This document shows positions 25,053-35,312 of a stretch of 64,000 bases of DNA, piece after piece. Positions within the stretch are counted from its first letter, which is position 1. Each line of letters begins with the position of its first letter. A program made the translations under genes and the position numbers. Source of the DNA: Euonymus europaeus (taxonomy: Eukaryota > Streptophyta > Magnoliopsida > Celastrales > Celastraceae); NCBI GenBank assembly GCA_963580455.1, contig OY756957.1:3415001-3479000 (forward strand), written 5' to 3'. The notes under the pieces are model-generated. The model saw nothing but the letters and a program-made list of their open reading frames with translations. It was not told where the DNA came from and made no database searches.

Positions 25053-25384
25053 CATTTGCGTTGGATTAATTTGTTGATGGAAGCATTCATACCTAGTTTC
25101 TTTTACCTACATTATTTATTACTTTTTAGAAGGGTGTCAACAGTCAGATTTAATCTTTTTTTTTTACATATTTCTGTCAAACAGTTTAGTCGATTTTTTT
25201 CCTTTTTTTATCAAAATTTATATTGATTTTAATGAATTCAGTAATCATTTGTGTTGGATTAATTTGTTGATGAGAGCATTCGTACTTAGTTTATTTTTCT
25301 TACTTGATTTATTACCTTTTAGTAGTGATATCAAGAGTCAATTTTAATCCATTTTTTAACATATTTCTGCCAAACAATTTTGAT
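25053..25384. repeat. Diverged tandem duplication, period about 193 bp
   Basis: The segment from 25053 (catttgcgttggattaattt) recurs from 25246 (catttgtgttggattaattt). Similarity extends about 135 bp through gcattc.tac.tagttt and acatatttctg.caaaca. The copies differ by scattered substitutions. Confidence 0.8.
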
Positions 25385-26007
25385 TTTCTGAACTTTTTTT
25401 CAGTCCTACTTTTTGGGATCATCGTTCATTCATTCAGATATAAAATAGTACTCTATAGAACAAGGATTCACTGTCGTTAAGTGCGCACTGGGTTGGGCTG
25501 CTCAAACTCAAAGTCTAATGACTATAAGAAGGTATGAACGATGAAGCCTGATATGAACAAAACGGTGGGGTTCAGAATATAAACTTGCGATTAAATCCTA
25601 AACTCTAAAATATGAGCGAATCCGTCACCTTTTTGACTATATAAGCTATATTACTGGAGGTTATGGGAAAATCCAAACAAGATAAGATTCAATTTGAGGC
25701 GGTTTACTGTTTAGATGTCTTCAGTAGTTATCCGTCCTGCAGTTGGCTACTGAATGTTTACCGTCCACATGATAACAAGTGTCGATTGATTATAGGCCCA
25801 TTGTTAATGCGATCGATTGGGTACAGCACACAGACACTGTTCATCATTATTCATGTGAAGAAATATGAACCAATTAGGGCATGCGTATGATAGCCACTCT
25901 TTAGGTCCTCATTGGATGGCAGCTAGAATCCATATATATACATGATATATATATAGGAAGTATGCAGTTTTGCACCGAGCTTTGTTGCATTTTGTTAGGT
26001 GAATAAA

Positions 26008-26878
26008 GAGTAGGTACAGAGCCCCCTAAAGTATGACCTAATTGAAAAAAATCCCCTAAATTATGAAAAACTGGATATAACCCCCCAGACGTTTGTTGAC
26101 CGTCTGAGATAACGGTCAACCCACACGTTTAGCTCACTTTTAAAGGGTAAAAGGTACAGAGCCCCCTAAAGTATGACCTAATTGAAAAAAACCCCCCAAA
26201 TTATGAAAAACATGATATAACCCCCCAGTTAGCCACCAGGTTCGTGGTTGATGTGGAACCAAGCAGTCCATCATTGATTTCACCTCCACAGATTCATCAT
26301 GCAGTCCACCTCCAGGCAGTCCGCCACCAGATTCACCTCCACATATTCATCTTCATAGTCCACCAGAGAATACTGCACCCTTATTCATGCCAACACCAAC
26401 AATGGGACATGAAGTAATTCTAGATGTATTTTGGACATGTTGTATGCAGACTTTGACTGTTAGTTTAGTCTCACTGTTATTGTTATTGTCATTGTCAATA
26501 CACTCCTATAGTTTAGTCTAATAGCATTTATCCCCCTATGTGGAGGTGAACCTGGTGGCGGACTGCTTGGAGGTAGACTGACATGATGAATCTGTGGAGG
26601 TGAAACCAATGATGGACTGCTCGGTTTCACATTAACCACGACCTTGGTGGCTAACTGGGGGGTTATATCAAGTTTTTCATAATATGGGAGTTTTTTTTCA
26701 ATTAGGTCATACTTTAGGGGGCTCTGTACATTTTACCCTTTAAAAGTGAGCTAAACGTGTGGGTTGACCGTCATCTCAGACGGTCAACAAACGTCTGGGG
26801 GGTTATATCCAGTTTTTCATAATTTGGGGGGTTTTTTTCAATTATGTCATACTTTAGGGGGCTCTGTACCATTTACCC
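26008..26878. mobile_element. Long-hairpin Mutator-like element
   Basis: A perfect 9-bp direct repeat GTGAATAAA at 25999-26007 and 26879-26887 brackets an 871-bp palindrome. The left arm is about 26008-26343 and the right arm about 26538-26878, with a loop of about 194 bp. Each arm carries two successive copies of the terminal module ggtacagagccccctaaag, near 26013 and 26152 on the left and mirrored on the right. There is no transposase ORF. Long TIRs plus a 9-bp TSD point to the Mutator superfamily. The loop-side arms read as proline-rich codons in one frame, possibly a captured fragment; this is inference. Confidence 0.88.
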
Positions 26879-27980
26879 GTGAATAAATTGTATGAAAACG
26901 TGTCTTTTTATTGATGTGTTTATATTGAGAGATGTATTTTATTGATGTGTCTATATTGAGAGATGTGTTTTGGTGGTGTGAATGATGATGTGACTTGACA
27001 TAACGGCGGGATTCGATATTGATTTTGAAATATTTAGAGATTTGTGTTTTGCTAATGTGACTATATTGAACAACCTATTTTACTGATGTGGTTGTATGGA
27101 GAGATTGTGTGTGATTTGAATTTCGTGTAATAAAAATGAAACCCAAAATATAAGTTTGCTGCCCAACAAAATAGTATCATTGTTGTTGCTCTAATGTGAA
27201 GTCCATAACAAGAAATGAAGATCGCAGTTCATCACAAGGCCACACTATATGTTGCATTCTCCGTTCAATTTTTGTTTGGGCCCATTTATTTGGTCTTGCT
27301 TCTCGTGTTTTGCATCCTCGATTATCCTTCGTCGCAAATGAGACTTTTAATATGTTTTGTATCCTCGATTTTTCTTCTTCACAAATGAGACTTTTAATAA
27401 ATTTTAGAGTACAATCCAGCTTTTATAATAAAAAAAAGGTGCTTCACTGCTTTCTCCATAGAAGACATGCCATTGTTGGTCTCTTAATTGTATCCTATTT
27501 GAAGCTAATAATTGAAAATATTATTTATTTGCTCGTGCGGCTTCCTCTTAATGGGCCCAGGCCCGTTTGGCTTAAAACTAATTGGGCTTTGAATTCCTAA
27601 AACAAACTTACTGATTGGGCTTCGGAGTTTGGACTGTTGAACGTAATTCAAGTTTTTGAAACTTAGTAGGAGTACTACTGCTGCATTACTGCATGGATGA
27701 ATTGGTGGGCTTATTCGATTATTTTGGGAGTGGGAGGGGGAGGGGGACCAAATCTATGCTGACTATGCATATCCAGAAACCCTAAACAACGCTAATATAT
27801 CACATATTAAAACCCTCAATAATGCTCATATATCAAACAACAATTGCGAGAGGAGAGATTAGAAAAAGGAAAATGAAAACAAGCAGATTCGAATTTTAAA
27901 CTTAGCGGTTGCTCAAATTCAACAAAAACAGGGGTTAAAAGGTCCGTGAATAGGAGTTCTTACAGACATTCGTATGTGAG

Positions 27981-28029
27981 AATATATATATATATATATA
28001 TATATATCTAGAGAGAGAGAGAGAGAGAG
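27981..28029. repeat. (AT)n(GA)n compound microsatellite
   Basis: An AT dinucleotide run (27981-28007) followed by a GA run (28010-28029). Confidence 0.95.
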
Positions 28030-29154
28030 GCCTGCTCATATGTGGGCGCTCGTAAGTCTAAAATTTATGGGTGCCTTTTTCTTCAAAAGATTTAATTTTA
28101 CATGTGGGGCGCAAATAGTGGGCCAAATTCTTGATGAGTCTTCAAAAGGTGGCCTCGTACGGACACCCGCATGTGATATTTTCAGGATATATATATATAG
28201 ACACACATTCCCTTTAATTTTGAATATCATCTTTTTAGGTTGAACAATACATGTTCTTGAATTGTTTGTCATTGCATTGCATTCCCCTTAAACTTTTTTA
28301 ATATATTTAGTGCATGTGGAAAGAGACACTTCTCCTTCCCCACATACCCATGAATGGAAAAACCTACCCTAATAGGATCTTTGTTGCTGCTTCTTTTTAT
28401 TGCTACCCTAATACTAACAAGAAGCATCCCCACAAAAGCTTTTTTATATTCTTTTAACCCAAATCCGCTTTACATATTATCAATGAATATCATATCTCAT
28501 ACGCATAAACAATGACAGCCATACGCACCGTTTTTTCAATTTAAGTGAAGAAGTGCCTTCATGAATTATCCCGTCTAGAACTCAGAATATGCCCTAATAA
28601 TTAAGGTCCAAGGGTTTTCATACATATATATATATATGGGTTAGACACCACATGTTAACAGAATTTATTGACTTGGTTGAGGATGAATCTTTGCGAAATC
28701 TATAACACAACAAAACAGGATTTAAGATCGCAAACAGGAAATTTCGTGGGAAAATTATTGAATTGCGGGATCTATATGTCTGAATTTGACAAGATATATA
28801 GTAAGAGATATATAAAAGAGAAAATCAGGATAAGTAAAAGGTCGTTATTCTTCTCGATCTGCAAATTCCCTTGGTTGCCAACTTTAATTTATTCCTCTTA
28901 ATTCAGAAACTACCATGAAGTTTCTCAAGCCTTACATATGTTTCATTTTACATCTTTATTACATGCATGTCCCATAAAAATAAAATATAGCATGACACCT
29001 CTCTCTCTCAATAATATAAAAGCAAACTAGGTACTACTCTTATCAGTTATAACATATACTGCAGAAATGCTCGACTCTGGAATACCATAGTAAAGCATGC
29101 AATAAAGAAGTTTCCCTACCTACTCATAAACACCACAAATAAAGAGAACGATCC

Positions 29155-29186
<32 letters not shown>

Positions 29187-29682
29187 CAAGATTATACCTA
29201 TAGTACTCTGGTAATTTATTTCTACAAATTAACCCTCCATTTTATGATTTTTATTTATTAGTGGAGCATTAATTAATAACCACTCGATGACAAATTTCAT
29301 CATCATATATTACTTATGTAATCAGTGTCATTTTTTTTGACGAAGAACTCACAAGACTCGGTCCATCCTGGGATCAATCCTAGTATGATAACTCAGGAGA
29401 CAATGATATGTCTCAATGTTCCATTTTAGTCGTGAATATAAAATCAAACACAGAATCAAATTCAGATACATGTGCATGCTTAACCCACACAAACTAATTA
29501 AGATCTGTCCAGCCACCCAAACTACTCCAAAAGTACTATATATATATATATCATTCCTTTATTTTAAAAGAGAGTTTTTTGGGGCGATATTGGGGCGAGT
29601 CCCGACCTTATTTTCATAACCGCGCGCCTGGCTCTGCCTTTCGTCGTCCTTCACACGTGCTTCGCCCTGATATTGGGGCCAA

Positions 29683-29769
29683 AATCTCTGCACGTTCAAT
29701 ACAGATCTCTAACCCAAATCTACCAGAATCTCTGCACTTTCAATACAGATTCTCACCCAAATCTACCAG
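29683..29769 (+). repeat. 43-bp tandem repeat upstream of the DRP1 fragment
   Basis: Copies at 29683-29726 and 29727-29769 (aatctctgcac.ttcaatacag...) differ at a few positions. An exact 27-bp repeat follows at 29811-29837 and 29868-29894. Both lie in what would be the 5' UTR region of the captured DRP1 segment. Confidence 0.85.
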
Positions 29770-30035
29770 ATCTACCTTCCTCAACAAATCCACGCAAACG
29801 TCCCTACCAGATCTTGCGATCTTCGCCGCCGCGTCACAGTCTTTTCCTCTGACCCTTCTTCTCCACTATCTTGCGATCTTCGCCGCCGCGTCACGGTTTT
29901 ATTCGTTCATTCATTTCAAACTCAAGCTCGCTCTTTTTCTTCGTCTGCTTCGTTCGATTCTTCGCCGTTCAATCGGTTCGACAGGTGATCTTAGGGTTTT
30001 TGTTGCTTTTTTCCTTTTGTTCTCGACATTGAAAG

Positions 30036-31154
30036 ATGTCGACTATGGAGAGCCTGATAGGGTTAGTGAATCGGATCCAGAGAGCATGTACGGTTCTTGG
30101 TGACTTTGGAGGCGGCGATAATCCTTTCTCCTCTCTGGGAAGCTCTTCCTACTGTTGGTGTCGTCGGTGGTCAGGTTTACTCTCTTTTTATGCCCTTCTC
30201 TTTCACTAATTGAGCTGAAGTGAATATTTTATTCACGGAGAAAATATAGGAGAATATAATATTTTTGAGAGAGAAAATGTCCCTTTTAATGGTGATTTTG
30301 TTTGAATTTTTATTTGCTGCGTTTCTTTAATTGTTTATTTGATTTGTGGATACAGAGTTCAGGGAAGTCTTCGGTTTTGGAGAGCATAGTGGGGCAAGAC
30401 TTTCTTCCCAGAGGATCCGATTTGTACAATTTTTTTAGTTATTTACATATTATTGTAGTGTCGTTTGTGTTGTTGATAATGGATAACTTCTGTGAAAATT
30501 TGCAGGAATTGTGACTAGACGGCCTCTGGTTTTGCAGCTTCACAAGACTGAAGATGGGTCACAGGAGTATGCGGAGTTTCTTCACCTTCCCAAGAGGAAA
30601 TACACTGATTTCGATATGCATTTTCTATTGTTTCTTTATGATTGTTTATTGACATATCTATAATGCCACCATTGTTTGAATAGAAACAAGTATGAAAGTG
30701 TTATTGGAATTTATTTATTTTGTTGCAGCTATGGTTCGCAAGGAAATTCAGGATGAAACTGATCGATTAACAGGGAAGACAAAGCAAATATCTCTCGTTC
30801 CTATCCATTTGACCATATATTCTCCCAATGGTGTGTAAACACAGTGCTCTTATGTTCTTTCTGTTTATATTAGTTCCTATATTAATGTTCAGACTTTGTC
30901 ATGATGTTAGAAATTTCAATATTAATAAACTTTTGTTCCTTAATTTGCAGTTGTTAACTTAACCTTGATTGATTTACCTGGATTAACAAAGGTTGCTGTT
31001 GGTACGTTTTGCTTAAAATTGGTTTCACATTTAAAATAATATGTTTTTTTTATTTGACTCATAGATGGAATTATCTTTTATTATCTTTTCAGAGGGACGA
31101 TCTGAAACTATTGTTCAAGATATTGAAAGCATGGTCCGCTCATATGTTGAAAAG
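30036..31154 (+). pseudogene. Dynamin-related protein 1 (DRP1C-like) fragment, truncated and decayed
   Basis: Exon-like blocks 30036-30174, 30356-30419, 30506-30613, 30729-30830, 30951-31001 and 31093-31154 encode the N-terminal GTPase part of a DRP1. Visible are MESLIGLVNRIQRACTVLGD, the P-loop [49 protein letters not shown] (G3 DLPG) and MVRSYVEK. The G4 motif and all later exons are missing. Damage: the reading frame shifts in exon 1 between NPF and the expected SLWEALPTVGVVGGQ, and the donors after 30419 and 30613 read AT instead of GT while the flanking phases still match. Introns are retained, so this is a genomic copy and not a retrocopy. An intact functional gene is unlikely. Confidence 0.88.
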
Positions 31155-31597
31155 GTAATGAGATGAATTAAGGTAGCATTTTAAGAACTGAAAACATTTT
31201 TAGTTGGGTGAGTGAATTTTTCATATTGCATGTGCTTGCTGCATTTGATCTATTGTTGTGAAGTTTTTATATTATAAAGGAAAATAAAGGATGATTGAAC
31301 CATTATATGGTCAAAAATGAAAAGGGAAACTGATAAGTGGCTCTTTTGAATTACCCAGCTCACCCTAATCAGTTTCTTATAATCAACACATAATTGCTTG
31401 TCATATTGTCATATTTGTGCATTCTTCATATGCTTTGGCACCCACTATCGTTAAGCCATTATAAGTAGTCACAGCTTGCATTTCGTTACTTTTTTCACTT
31501 TCTCTATTTTGGGTATTGTCTCTGTCTTTCTCTTTGGTACAGGCTGTTATTGTAACTATGTTGTGTTTACTTTTAATTTTTTTTTCTAAGCTGCAGA

Positions 31598-32307
31598 ATG
31601 GATCCTTATGGAAGGTTTAGTGTGGTTGTTCATTGTCATGGTTGTTTGGTTGACAACAATACGGCATATGCTAATGGCCAATCGATAAGTGTACGTAATG
31701 TGAAACTATATTCTTGGAATACTAATATCTTCTTAAACTATTTGCAAATGGAACAAGGAGTAGCAGTGAACTCGGTGACTCTTAAATACATTAGCACATC
31801 CTTTGTGTTTGGTAATGGCATGTTTGATCTAAATGAAAATGATGATTTCTTGAAAATGGCCATTACCGGATATATTAAAGGTTCTTTGGAATTGATCGTG
31901 GTATATCCGATTATAGACCTTGAGAGTTCTTTATCTCATGAAATTTGCTATAATGAGATAACTCTTTCTTCTATGGATTCAAACTTTACTTCACCTGACT
32001 ATGAATCAAGTGATGATTCGAGCTTCCACCCTCCCCGTCAAAACTATGTGGTACGTTATTTGAATATTAAAACTTATAGCTGGATATTTTATCTTATATA
32101 GTATATATATAAACCATTAGTTGCTTTTATAGATACAACACAAATGGAGTTCAAAGGAAATCAGCAAGACTTGCTGCCATCAATATAGCAAAACCTCTGG
32201 ATGATAAACTTGCTGTTAACAATGTCATAAACCTAGGGGAGAAGGCATGCGGTTCAACATCAAAATTTAACAACAATGCTTTTAGTGCCCCTGTTGCATG
32301 GAATTGA
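31598..32307 (+). pseudogene. Mutator-type transposase N-terminal (PB1-like) fragment
   Basis: An open block 31598-32050 starts MDPYGRFSVVVHCHGCLVDN and has the layout of the N-terminal PB1-like region found in plant MULE-derived proteins (VVHCHGC..., a variable middle, then DLNENDDFLKMA and ELIVVYP), followed by an acidic/Ser linker. A second block, in frame from 32133 to the stop at 32307, reads ...KSARLAAINIAKPL, like the basic RRSARL tails of such proteins. The donor GTACGT at 32051 and acceptor TATAG join the blocks in a different phase, so the pair may be frame-damaged. There is no transposase catalytic domain or zinc knuckle. The family assignment rests on pattern memory only. Confidence 0.55.
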
Positions 32308-32458
32308 GGATATTTATTTTATTGACTACTATCATGCAAGGCACTTTTGTTATTTTGTATGGGCTGGAATTTCTATTTTGTTATGATGGAAGTCTAACGA
32401 CTTTTTGGGGTTTTAAGTTGTAAGCATTAAGGCTTTAAAACCTTAGAATCTGTCATTG

Positions 32459-32489
<31 letters not shown>
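32459..32489. repeat. (AT)n microsatellite
   Basis: AT dinucleotide run inside the Helitron-like element, downstream of the MULE-type fragment. Confidence 0.95.
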
Positions 32490-32492
<3 letters not shown>

Positions 32493-33627
32493 GTTGTGCT
32501 CATTACCAAGTTATACAATCGAGAGATCCTTTCTTTGTTTGGTTCAATATATTTGCATTCTTCACATTAGATGCCGAGAAGATTGCTTTCTTTTACATAT
32601 GTGCATTTGCTTTGCTATTTTAAATTGTTTCTTTCATTTTTTATAGGCATTTTCTTAATGCATCTTTTGGTTTTGATTTGTCATAATTTGGGGGTTGTTT
32701 ATTTGAAAATGTGATTCTTTATCTACGGCATTGCTTCTTGCACAATACAGATCAATCTAGAAAATAGATGTCTCAATAACTTAGAAGAGCATGGGTCATT
32801 AGAGAAACAAATATGCAGAAATTATGTTTCTTTTGGTGATTGGTGCTTACAAGAGTTTACAAAAACAATGACTATCTTATACTTCGGTACACCTCAGCAA
32901 AAGCAAGTGGAAGACCCCCAATCCTTTTGCGATTGATGTTCAAAATAATGGTCAGTCAAGAGGGCCACCAATTTTTAAAACAAGCTGACTCCATCCAAAC
33001 TTCTACTTCCTCAATTTGGTTAGTTAAATAAAACTGTATAGATTTATTAGAAAATTGGAGTTTATAAAATTTTAGGTCTCTGATGTACCTGTTAATCACC
33101 CCTATAAGTAACTACACCATGATGATAACCAATAAACCTCGGATCAAAATCATGTACTACTTCATAAATGAATGTAGTGGCTTTTTCTTTTTTTCTTCAA
33201 CGAAATTTATTTTAATGAATTAGTAACTTTAAATGTATTTGCTGCAAGAAAAACACCATCATCAGCTTCACTTTCTCACCCAAAAATTTACGACAATAAT
33301 TTCAGGATAAAAAATTTACAACAAGATTTTCGGGATAAAACATTTGCTTTTAGTATTTGATGATAACACTCCTTATACATGATATTTTCAAGATTTGAAT
33401 ATGATCATAACAAGTAAAACCAAATCCTCAACTTATAAATGTATATTTAGCTTCAACTTATAAATCTGTTCTTTCTTAATTCTAAAAATACCCTTACTTA
33501 TTCCCTTTCTTTTAATCATTGCTATTCTATTTAAACTAAATTAAAAAGAGTTTTCACCAATTAACATCTACCAAAAAAAAATCATAAAAAATTAAGGACC
33601 CGGAGCAACGCCCGGGCATCAAACTAG

Positions 33628-34366
33628 TATATATATAAACACACACACACAACAGACATAGGAAGTAATTGGGTGGGGACACACATGCAATAAATTAAAC
33701 AACAAAATCTATTTAAAGGAAATTTCCTTTTTATATAAATGATAGAATGCCGACCAATAATTCATGCTCAAATAATCGCCTCTCGTTTCTATCGGCATCT
33801 TATGTAGACGACACCATCCTATCGAATTATATATTTTTCATGTATAATCACAGTCATAAACAAACTAATCTTTAATCTTTTCAATGTTGATTTCTTGGAC
33901 TCTTTAAAAAACTGATATATTGCAACAACAATAAGTACAAGCAATTCTTCTTTGGATTGCTGTGTGCGTAATATTTTCAATTAATAACCATATTGTCTAC
34001 CTTAATGAGCCTTAAACTGTGCGGTATTTTCTTTGCAAAAATATAAGTACAAAAAAAAAATAAAAAAAATACAGAGATATGAAAGATGATAGTGCAATGA
34101 TAACATTGATAATTTTCATGCAGAGAGAGAGGGGAGAGGAATCTGCTTTGTTTGGGTCTTTGGTTCCTTGTCTGGCCTTGCATTTGTGTCAGTATAGAGC
34201 AGCAGCCTTTCTTGGTTTTCTTCTTCTTTCGCCTTTTCCTTTCTTGGCTTCTTTTTCCTTCTTTCCAACATGGACTGTTTGTGCAGTTAATTTCAGTTGA
34301 GAGAGAGAAAGAGAGTAAAGAAAGAAAAAGAAGAGAGATGATGATGGTGTGCTGCGGTGTTTGTTT
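33628..34366. other. Spacer between the Helitron-like element and the NAC gene
   Basis: The NAC 3' UTR region and AT-rich DNA. Short ORFs at 34079-34379 on both strands lie in GA/CT-biased sequence and are not called. Confidence 0.5.
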
Positions 34367-35276
34367 CTATCCAAGATGATCTTGGTTGTCAGGATCCACA
34401 GGCCAGAAGGACGAGTACCTCAACCATTCTGCCTCTTGTGGGTTTGGATTAATGGACGATTCCTGCAATTACCAATACAACAAGACACAATATTATTCAT
34501 AAATATCGAATTAGGGCTGAATTTAAAGTCTAAAATGAATTGGATGAGCTAGAAGACTGCCTCTTTTTTGTCCTCCTCTCTCTCCACCCACATTAATGGT
34601 ATTTCATCCTATTATATATTAACTAGAACACGCAAGATAAATTTTTTAGCTAATGTCATCACTCTACCTTTGAAAGATCTAAAGATAAAGAAACCATTAA
34701 TTTGGAGATAAATAACTAAATCTTCTTCCTTTATTAACTTTGAATCCATCCAAGACACAACCACACTAGACCACGCCCTACATGATAAATTTCGGGTATA
34801 TTAGTGAGTGCATTCAAACTCGCCAATTACAGACTTTTAACTCATGAAATTAGCTTCATTAAAAAATAAAAAAACTCTTTCCTTTGACAAGAGTTTATCC
34901 AAGAAACTTACACTATATTCTACATATGTTACTCTTGTACATTAATTAAGATTTTTCATATTTCAGCTAATTAAAGCACACCCAATAGCATGGGTGTTGG
35001 GTGTGGAAAAAAAATTATCCAGTAAAGAAGAGGAGATAAAAGAGCAAAAGGAAAGAAAACCCTATATTATCATTCTGGGTTTCTCTCTTTAATTTAAATT
35101 GATTGTAATAAATAAATTGATTTTACTGCTTTAATTATCCCACTTTAATCTTTTCCTCTTTATCAATCCAGTCTGAGTTAATTATAATTTTGACACCAAA
35201 CACAAGTCTGGCATGGATTTCAGGTCAAGAAATTAATAGTATAGTCACAATTACACTTGCACACACACATCATATT

Positions 35277-35312
<36 letters not shown>

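Larger units (their letters stand above)
24808..29550. other. Gene-poor, repeat-rich intergenic region
   Basis: Holds a tandem duplication (25.05-25.39 kb), a hairpin Mutator-like element (26008-26878), short degenerate repeats at 26.9-27.2 kb (units around tattgatgtgt...tattgagagatg) and several TA/GA microsatellites (27981-28029, 29153-29181, 29538-29550). An ORF of 134 codons at 27196-27600 has no recognisable features and is not called. Confidence 0.55.
29551..33627 (+). mobile_element. Probable non-autonomous Helitron carrying gene fragments
   Basis: The 3' terminus shows a short hairpin (CCCGG 33599-33603, CCGGG 33612-33616), a few bases, then CTAG at 33624-33627 followed by host T. 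This is the standard Helitron 3' end. The left boundary is placed at TC (29551-29552) directly after the host TA run. Both flanks are TA microsatellite (left ctatatatatata, right tatatatataaacacac), so the empty site would be one continuous TA tract with insertion between A and T. There are no inverted repeats or target duplication, as expected. The 4.08 kb body carries a dynamin fragment and a Mutator-type N-terminal fragment, both on the element's plus strand, but no Rep/helicase. The 5' end is less certain than the 3' end. Confidence 0.72.

Noticed and set aside
26144..26742. Inner palindrome considered as a second nested Mutator-like insertion
   Set aside because: Its flanks are inverted, not direct, repeats (acttttaaa on both arms in mirror), so there is no target-site duplication for a separate insertion.
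27196..27600. Plus-strand ORF of 134 codons
   Set aside because: AT-rich low-complexity translation without domains, in a repeat-rich stretch.
29579..30103. Plus-strand ORF of 174 codons
   Set aside because: It overlaps the DRP1 5' region in a different frame from the recognisable MESLIGLVNRIQ peptide and spans the tandem 43-bp and 27-bp repeats; its composition is that of a repeat-rich leader.
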